A DNA stretch of 11,074 nt. Source: CALXSC01 sp964493475 (GTDB taxonomy: Bacteria > Pseudomonadota > Alphaproteobacteria > Rickettsiales > UBA1997). Each line of letters starts with the position of its first letter. The first letter of the stretch is position 1. The notes under the pieces were generated by a model. It saw nothing but the letters and a program-made list of their open reading frames with translations, was not told the origin of the DNA and did no database searches. Where the stretch lies: NCBI GenBank assembly GCA_964493475.1, contig CAZBNS010000059.1, positions 1-11,074 on the forward strand, written 5' to 3'. Below are positions 6,833 through 11,074 of the stretch, one piece after another. The position numbers and the translations under genes were made by a program.

Positions 6833-7768
6833 ATGACTGAAATCAGTAATTACTTCTCTTTAGAAACCGCCAACCTTCCTCTTAACTGGCTAAACGACAG
6901 AGTAGCCTTAAATTCCGGTAGAAATGCCTTAAGATATATAATTCGCGCGTATAAAGTTAAAAAAATTGCTGTGCCTGCTTATACTTGTGCATTTGTTTGG
7001 GACGCTTTGAAAACTGAGGGCTGTGAGTTGGTTTTTTATCATGTTGATAAAAGTTTTATGCCTGCAGCTGAATTTTCTGAGGATAATTTTATTTTATATA
7101 ATAATTATTTTGGTGTTTGCGGCCGTCAAGTTGAAGTGTTGAAAAGGCGATATAAAAATCTGATTGTTGATAATACGCAAGCGCTTTATAGCTCTCAAAA
7201 AGGTTTGGCTGCATTCTATAGTTTGCGGAAGTTTTTTGGAGTGCCAGATGGCGGGCTTGCGTGGTGCGATAAAAGGTTGAGTGAAGATTTTGAAAAGGCA
7301 ACATCTTACCATTTGTGCGTGCATTTGTTAAAAAGTTATGATAAGGGTTGCGAAAATGCTTATGTTAATTTTATGAAAAATGAGATTGCGATTGATAATT
7401 TGCCAATTCAAAAAATTTCAAATCTTACGATGGCTCTTTTGAAAAATGTGGATTATGAAAAAAGCAGGCAAATTCGTTTAAAAAATTTTAATGTTTTGCA
7501 TGAAAAATTAGCAAAAAATAATGAGCTAAAATTAAATCTTATAAAAGATGATGTGCCTATGGTTTATCCTTATTTGATTAAAAATGATTTATTACGGGAA
7601 AAATTAATGAAAAATAAGATTTTTCTTATATCTTGTTGGCCGGATATTGAAAAATTTCTTTCTGCCGATGAATTATATTTAAAAAAATATTTGCTTCCGC
7701 TGCCGTTGGATCAAAGATATAATGAGAATGATATGAATAAAATTCTGGAAGTTTTACGATATTCTTAG
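6833..7768 (+). CDS. DegT/DnrJ/EryC1/StrS-family PLP-dependent aminotransferase-like protein
   Basis: The 311-residue protein has the fold-type I PLP hallmarks of the sugar aminotransferase family. NSGRNALRYII (27-37) is the usual start of the large domain. VPAYTCAFVWDAL follows. D113 in IVDNTQAL would contact the PLP ring nitrogen, with Q116 three residues on. K133 in SLRKFFGVPDGG is the expected Schiff-base lysine before the Gly-Gly. The C-terminus (LLPLPLDQRY...MNKILEVL) matches the family's closing LP motif and helix. It is 60-90 residues shorter than typical members. Family relatives make amino sugars for LPS, capsule or glycoprotein, but no sugar-nucleotide gene lies nearby, so the substrate is unknown. 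The start is the first ATG and lacks a clear ribosome site. It stands alone, 85 bases after the DpnI-like gene. Confidence 0.8.
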   Translation: MTEISNYFSLETANLPLNWLNDRVALNSGRNALRYIIRAYKVKKIAVPAYTCAFVWDALKTEGCELVFYHVDKSFMPAAEFSEDNFILYNNYFGVCGRQVEVLKRRYKNLIVDNTQALYSSQKGLAAFYSLRKFFGVPDGGLAWCDKRLSEDFEKATSYHLCVHLLKSYDKGCENAYVNFMKNEIAIDNLPIQKISNLTMALLKNVDYEKSRQIRLKNFNVLHEKLAKNNELKLNLIKDDVPMVYPYLIKNDLLREKLMKNKIFLISCWPDIEKFLSADELYLKKYLLPLPLDQRYNENDMNKILEVLRYS

Positions 7769-7829
7769 TTTAATTCAATAACAATAATTCAAAAAACGAT
7801 CAATAAAACTTTTAACCAGCAAATTCAAG

Positions 7830-8057
7830 CTACTTCATTTTCAAAACTTTTTTTATCGTATTAATATAAAATTCTGCATACTTAAATCTTTCTTTTCCAT
7901 ACCAAGCTGGCATTTTAAATACTTGATTGTGATACTGATAAGCGTTTGGTAATTTATTTTTTAAGTTTTGCAAGGTTTGAAATATTTTATATTTATCCAA
8001 AGGACAGGTAGTGTTTGGAACTTTACTCCTTATATCCTTTTGCTTCTTTCCACAATT
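7830..8057 (-). pseudogene. ATG-less coding remnant, possibly C-terminus of a DegT-type enzyme
   Basis: The frame is open on the minus strand from just after a TAG (8058-8060, inside mazG) to a TAG at 7830-7832, 75 codons. It has no ATG; a TTG at 8000 is the only near-plausible start and lacks a ribosome site. The translation looks protein-like: CPLDKYKIFQTLQ, then LPNAYQYHNQVFKMPAWYG, then YAEFYINTIKKVLKMK. The pattern LP-x-A, a hydrophobic-x-hydrophobic-P, then a final helix I-K-K-V-L resembles the C-terminal end of DegT-family aminotransferases, such as the complete gene next door. Similarity is judged by eye and is weak. The upstream frame runs into the mazG 3' end, so the 5' part of the gene appears lost. 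It could instead be a short downstream gene with a non-standard start. Confidence 0.4.
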
Positions 8058-8418
8058 CTAAAATTTTAGAAATTTTTAAACTCTTAAACTCTTTCTCTCC
8101 AACTTTATTTTCTATATACAAAAATCTTCGTTGAAATTCATCATTAGACAATTTTAAAGTATCTTCCAGATTTAACCCATATTTATTAGATAAATTACAC
8201 AATACAAAAACCACATCTCCAAGCTCTGATTTTATTCTGTCGATATTATTTATTAATAACTCATCTTTTAACTCGTTGACTTCATCATTTAAGTCTTGCA
8301 GTATGGCTTCATTCGTATCATAACCGAAATTTATATAATCTTTTATAAATTTTTGTGTTTCTTGACTTGCTTTTATGCTTGAATGTTTATTTATTTCTTG
8401 AAATTTTTGCTTTAACAT
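8023..8418 (-). CDS. mazG: MazG-family nucleotide pyrophosphohydrolase (short, one domain)
   Basis: 131 residues from the ATG at 8418. MazG enzymes hydrolyse NTPs or dNTPs to the monophosphate and pyrophosphate and remove aberrant nucleotides. The metal-binding helices are intact: D45-E46-V-N-E49 and E65-L-G-D68. They are followed by FVLCNLSNKYGLNLEDTLKLSN, DEFQRRFLYIE and a final LELWKEAKG. This matches the C-terminal catalytic domain of E. coli MazG (263 residues, two domains), so the gene encodes one complete domain rather than a truncated enzyme. A TTG at 8460 would add 14 residues but overlaps the upstream gene deeply, so I prefer the ATG 4 bases after that gene's stop. It is the last intact gene of a leftward string with CYTH and Ogt. 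Confidence 0.85.
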   Translation of the reverse strand: MLKQKFQEINKHSSIKASQETQKFIKDYINFGYDTNEAILQDLNDEVNELKDELLINNIDRIKSELGDVVFVLCNLSNKYGLNLEDTLKLSNDEFQRRFLYIENKVGEKEFKSLKISKILELWKEAKGYKE

Positions 8419-8422
8419 AATT

Positions 8423-8614
8423 TTAAAAGTTTTGTTTATAATTTTTAGGCCTCCAGCCAATTATCTCTATTTTTTGCGAAAATCTAAACCATTTTAATAT
8501 ATTTTTATTAAAACTTGTAAATTCCGCAATATTTTTTAAATCATTAAATTCTTCTTTTGTTAATCTTTCATTATCTAAAAACGAATTTAATTGTTGATTT
8601 AGATTATTTATCAT
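8423..8614 (-). CDS. Unrecognised 63-residue protein between CYTH and MazG
   Basis: I do not recognise this protein. The ATG at 8614 lies inside the 3' end of the CYTH gene (overlap 11 bases) with GAG about 6 bases upstream; a TTG at 8623 is the other possible start. The stop is 4 bases before the mazG ATG, so all three genes are tightly coupled. The sequence is soluble and mixed-charge: a helix-prone N-terminal half (LNQQLNSFLDNERLTKEEFN) and an aromatic, basic C-terminal half (NILKWFRFSQKIEIIGWRP). There is no signal peptide, membrane segment or cysteine. A partner or regulator of the flanking enzymes is only a guess from position. Confidence 0.6.
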   Translation of the reverse strand: MINNLNQQLNSFLDNERLTKEEFNDLKNIAEFTSFNKNILKWFRFSQKIEIIGWRPKNYKQNF

Positions 8615-9176
8615 AATTCTCAAATCTCATTTGCTCTTTAAAAGGTAATCCATTTTCTTTTCTCCATTCTTGAAATAATGTGTCAGCTGGTTTATCAAGC
8701 GCCTTTTTGAAATCTAGATTTAATTTTTTAACTATTTCTTCAATATCTTTTTGTTCCCCTTCAATTTCTATAAAATTTGCAAAAGGATATTCATCAAGTG
8801 TTATATGAACTTTATCTTTTTTCCATTCGGTTCTATACCTCTCATAGCTTGTTGTTATATGAAATTCTATAGAATTTAGAATTTTTTCAATCTGCCCATC
8901 TTTATCAGTGAAATTAATTTCATATTCTATTTCTCTTTTTGCTCCATTTATACTTTCAAGAGGTTTTTTGTATGTTAATACTTTATTTCCAGTATCGCCA
9001 AGCAATCTTAATCTAATTCTACCGTTTGTTTTTTGCATTAAACTATCTTTATTATCAAACATTATATTTGATTGATATTGTCTATCATAACTTTTCTCAG
9101 CTATTTTATTTAAAACATTAATTACTTCGTTTTTATTATCTATTTTGAATTTATATTCTACTTCTATATTTGGCAT
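8604..9176 (-). CDS. CYTH-domain protein (class IV adenylate cyclase/triphosphatase superfamily)
   Basis: 190 residues with the CYTH signature. The N-terminal strand has E5-x-E7-x-K9 (IEVEYKF). SNIMFDN follows, then the basic strand GRIRLRL (R53, R55, R57), LTYKKP (K70, K71), REIEYEI, YERYRTEW, and the acidic strand pair ITLDEYPFANFIEIEGE. These residues line the tunnel that binds triphosphate and metal ions in the superfamily, which includes class IV cyclases, thiamine-triphosphatases and inorganic triphosphatases. The tail (LDKPADTLFQEW) is typical of bacterial CyaB-like members. Which triphosphate it acts on cannot be read from sequence. There is no HD or CHAD domain fusion. It lies 52 bases after the ogt-like gene and overlaps the next small gene. 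Confidence 0.85.
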   Translation of the reverse strand: MPNIEVEYKFKIDNKNEVINVLNKIAEKSYDRQYQSNIMFDNKDSLMQKTNGRIRLRLLGDTGNKVLTYKKPLESINGAKREIEYEINFTDKDGQIEKILNSIEFHITTSYERYRTEWKKDKVHITLDEYPFANFIEIEGEQKDIEEIVKKLNLDFKKALDKPADTLFQEWRKENGLPFKEQMRFENYDK

Positions 9177-9228
9177 ATTAATTTTTATTTATTAGTTCGA
9201 AAAATCTATCTCTCATTTCTCTATCATT

Positions 9229-9708
9229 TTATCTAGAAATTAAATCTATTCCTTCAATTTTCAGCAGTCTAACCTTCATTTCCAATCCGCCAGAAAATCC
9301 CCCTAACCCACCATTAGAATTTATTATACGATGGCAAGGTATTATAATCGGTATTGGATTTTTGCCATTCGCTGAACCAACTGCTCGATAACCGCTAAAA
9401 CAAGCTATATTATTAGCTATGTCTTTATAGCTGCAGGTTTTTCCATATTGTATTTCTTGTAAAGCTTTCCAAACTTTCTTTTGAAATTCTGTTCCCTCTG
9501 CTTTTATTGGAACTGTAAATATTTTTCGCCTGCCATCTAAATATTCCTCTATTTCCTCTATTGCTTGTTTTATAACTTTTGTTTCTTTTTCTTCAATATT
9601 ATTTGGTATTTTATCTGTGGAAAAAAATATATTTGTTATGCAACAATTGTCTGAGCATATAGCCAAACTACCAATTTTTGTTTTATATGTTTTTATATAT
9701 TTAGGCAT
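9229..9708 (-). CDS. ogt: Methylated-DNA--protein-cysteine methyltransferase
   Basis: A 159-residue suicide DNA-repair protein that takes methyl groups from O6-methylguanine (and O4-methylthymine) onto a cysteine. The acceptor is C125 in PCHRII. Upstream lie the helix-turn-helix segment FQKKVWKALQEIQYGKTCSYKDIA (75-98), AVGSANGKNP with the usual Asn (N114), and R108, the base-flipping arginine candidate. GGFSGGLEMKVRLLKIEG closes the domain. The short, weakly conserved N-terminal part and total size fit Ogt, not the longer Ada. It follows the exchanger gene by 22 bases, so it is probably co-transcribed with it. Confidence 0.93.
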   Translation of the reverse strand: MPKYIKTYKTKIGSLAICSDNCCITNIFFSTDKIPNNIEEKETKVIKQAIEEIEEYLDGRRKIFTVPIKAEGTEFQKKVWKALQEIQYGKTCSYKDIANNIACFSGYRAVGSANGKNPIPIIIPCHRIINSNGGLGGFSGGLEMKVRLLKIEGIDLISR

Positions 9709-9730
9709 ATTTTTTATTAATCTTTTTAAA

Positions 9731-10696
9731 CTACAAATATATCATAGTGAGGTATATAATATATGCAATTAAAAATACAATTCCAATTGTTCTGTCAAAC
9801 TTTTTAAAAAGAATAATAATCAAAAAAGATATAATAGACACTCCCATAGTAAATGGTATATCAAAATCTGCAATTCCTCTATTAATCTGAATAGGTTTAA
9901 TTATGGATATTATGCCGAGAATAACTAAAATTTTAAATAAGTTTCCGCCCAAAATATCTCCGATAATTACACCGGAATTTTTTTTCATAGAAGCAACAAT
10001 TGACATAGCCAAATCTGGCAAAGATGTTCCTATTGCTACTATAGATAAAGAGATAACCGCCTCTGACACTTTAAACTGTCTGGCTAAGTTAATTGTGCCT
10101 TTTATAAGAAAATTAGAGCCCAGAAAAAGCATTATAACACCAATAATAGTTATAAAAATAGAGACTTTGAGTTCTCCTTTTTTATCAAACTCATTAGCTT
10201 CATTATCATAGACTGTCTTAGTAAAATTACCAAATACAATTGCCATCCTGTTTCTACGTTCAATCTTGTATGCATAAATAATATAGAGAATAAAGGAAAT
10301 TAACATCAACACCCCAGAAAGTCTTGAAATATATTCAAAATATGAAAGTCCTGTTAAAATTATACTGGCAAGCATAACGACAAATGCATCTCTACGAATT
10401 GTTTTATCTATGCAAATAACAGGAGAAATTATAGACGCTATTCCCAGAACAAGAAGAACATTCGCAATATTACTTCCAACAATGTTTCCAAGAACAATAT
10501 CTGGCTCCCCCATTAATGAAGCCTGTATAGAAACCAAAAGCTCTGGAGTAGATGTTCCAAATCCAACCACAATAACACCAATCAAAACTATTGAAACTCC
10601 TAGACGTTTTGAAATTTCAACACTTCCTCTAAGGAGCATTTCACCACCAAAAAAAAGAAGAAGAAGGCCAACCGTTATTACAATAAAATTTATCAT
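9731..10696 (-). CDS. yrbG: Na+/Ca2+ exchanger-family inner-membrane antiporter (YrbG-like)
   Basis: 321 residues, about ten hydrophobic segments, and the two internal alpha-repeats of the CaCA superfamily. Repeat 1 is GFGTSTPELLVSI (E52) with GNIVGSNIANVLLVLG (70-85). Repeat 2 is AIGTSLPDLAMSI (D228) with GDILGGNLFKILVILG. A charged cytosolic loop (about 144-177) separates them. In this family the acidic residue of each GTSxPE motif coordinates the transported ions; here the second one is Asp. Length matches E. coli YrbG (325). The start has an AGAAAAAGA ribosome-site-like run directly upstream. It heads the leftward gene string, but a link to the DNA-repair genes behind it is not obvious. 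Confidence 0.9.
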   Translation of the reverse strand: MINFIVITVGLLLLFFGGEMLLRGSVEISKRLGVSIVLIGVIVVGFGTSTPELLVSIQASLMGEPDIVLGNIVGSNIANVLLVLGIASIISPVICIDKTIRRDAFVVMLASIILTGLSYFEYISRLSGVLMLISFILYIIYAYKIERRNRMAIVFGNFTKTVYDNEANEFDKKGELKVSIFITIIGVIMLFLGSNFLIKGTINLARQFKVSEAVISLSIVAIGTSLPDLAMSIVASMKKNSGVIIGDILGGNLFKILVILGIISIIKPIQINRGIADFDIPFTMGVSIISFLIIILFKKFDRTIGIVFLIAYIIYLTMIYL

Positions 10697-10742
10697 TCTT
10701 TTTCTATTACTTTGTCAATCAATTTTAAATATACATAGTAAA

Positions 10743-10772
10743 TATATATTTTAGTTTTATTTAAAACAACAA
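10743..10772 (-). promoter_or_regulatory. Weak candidate promoter of the yrbG-ogt gene string
   Basis: On the minus strand TTGTTG (10767-10772) is followed after 18 bases by TATATA (10743-10748), about 47 bases before the ATG at 10696. Each box is a partial match in very AT-rich sequence. Confidence 0.2.
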
Positions 10773-10802
10773 AAATATAATTTATTAGGGAAAAATTCAC
10801 CT

Positions 10803-10913
10803 ATGGATTGTAAAATAGTAAATAAAAACTGCGGCAAATTAATTGTTCCTATAGTTTTAAGTTATTCTTTGAATATTTTATCTTGGATATTCAATTTAAA
10901 GTTAATTTTTTAA
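10803..10913 (+). CDS. Possible small hydrophobic protein (36 residues)
   Basis: An ATG at 10803, with AGGG about 11 bases upstream, opens 36 codons ending at TAA 10911-10913. The product has a polar Cys-containing start (MDCKIVNKNCGK) and a hydrophobic remainder (LIVPIVLSYSLNILSWIF). Its stop directly abuts the stop of the leftward gene at 10915. With so little length and no known relative it may be chance. Confidence 0.2.
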   Translation: MDCKIVNKNCGKLIVPIVLSYSLNILSWIFNLKLIF

Positions 10914-10914
10914 A

Positions 10915-11074
10915 TTAATTAGCTTTTTTTACAACACTTTCCAATAAATTCTCTACTCTCTCAACCATACACTCGCAGGTTCTATGTCCTTCATGTGTCC
11001 TTTCTATATATCTTAATAGTCTTCTTAGTGTTCTTATATCTCTTTTTATATTGAAGTTATTATTTACTATATAT
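10915..11074 (-). CDS. Unrecognised protein, 3' end only
   Basis: The minus-strand frame is open from the window edge (first full codon at 11073) to the TAA at 10915-10917, giving 52 C-terminal residues; the start is outside the window. The sequence is basic and helix-prone: KRDIRTLRRLLRYIERTHEG, then HRTCECMVERVENLLESVVKKAN. It has two cysteines in TCEC and no membrane segment. The charge pattern, the long frame and the end just past the edge suggest real coding, but I cannot name a family. Confidence 0.55.
   Translation of the reverse strand, partial: YIVNNNFNIKRDIRTLRRLLRYIERTHEGHRTCECMVERVENLLESVVKKAN

Noticed and set aside
7089..7324. Two minus-strand frames opposite the DegT-like gene
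   Set aside because: They are antisense shadows of a gene with intact PLP motifs.
9187..9225. 12-codon minus-strand frame (MRDRFFELINKN) just before the CYTH start, as a possible leader peptide
   Set aside because: It is too short, has no ribosome site or attenuator-like hairpin, and cannot be told from chance.
9903..10211. Plus-strand frame opposite the exchanger gene (and a similar one at 10410-10754)
   Set aside because: They are antisense to a clearly coding membrane protein; their composition mirrors its codons.
1..11074. CRISPR array, tRNA, rRNA, transposase or att sites
   Set aside because: I looked on both strands and saw no regularly spaced repeats, cloverleaf, rRNA-like sequence or transposase motif.

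Overview
The window is AT-rich (roughly 30% G+C by eye) and dense with genes. The genes point to a Gram-negative bacterium: a chaperone-usher pilus operon with an outer-membrane usher, plus proteobacterial-type housekeeping genes. The composition, the complement-control-like surface protein and a GC-rich structured intergenic block would suit a host-associated, Rickettsiales-like alphaproteobacterium. That taxonomic guess is weak inference, because no rRNA or other marker gene is present.

Left part (1-5376): the 3' end of a large cysteine-repeat (sushi/CCP-like) surface protein runs rightward. It converges on a leftward four-gene chaperone-usher operon whose transcription order is small NTE-less subunit, main subunit, periplasmic chaperone, usher. 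The subunits would be held by the chaperone in the periplasm and assembled through the usher. The first-encoded subunit lacks the N-terminal donor strand, so it should only be able to sit at the fibre tip. A promoter-like TATAAT and a perfect 9+6+9 inverted repeat lie just upstream of the operon.

Middle (5377-7829): a GC-rich, hairpin-forming block (about 5575-5766) separates the pilus operon from a rightward gene. That gene encodes a clear DpnI homologue, a methyl-directed GATC restriction enzyme with all catalytic and zinc residues and no methylase beside it. A short DegT/DnrJ/EryC1/StrS-type PLP enzyme follows.

Right part (7830-10696): a leftward gene string encodes a YrbG-like Na+/Ca2+ exchanger, an Ogt-type methylguanine-DNA methyltransferase, a CYTH phosphohydrolase, an unrecognised 63-residue protein and a short MazG nucleotide pyrophosphohydrolase. 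Beyond it lies an ATG-less coding remnant that resembles the C-terminus of a DegT-family enzyme. Ogt, CYTH and MazG together suggest nucleotide/DNA housekeeping, but co-function is inferred from adjacency only. The window ends in the 3' part of an unrecognised leftward gene (10915 to the edge).

The most notable items are the lone DpnI-type enzyme, the two-subunit pilus with its NTE-less distal subunit, the GC-rich repeat-like island, and the small protein coupled between CYTH and MazG. I did not find a clearly new defence or mobile system.
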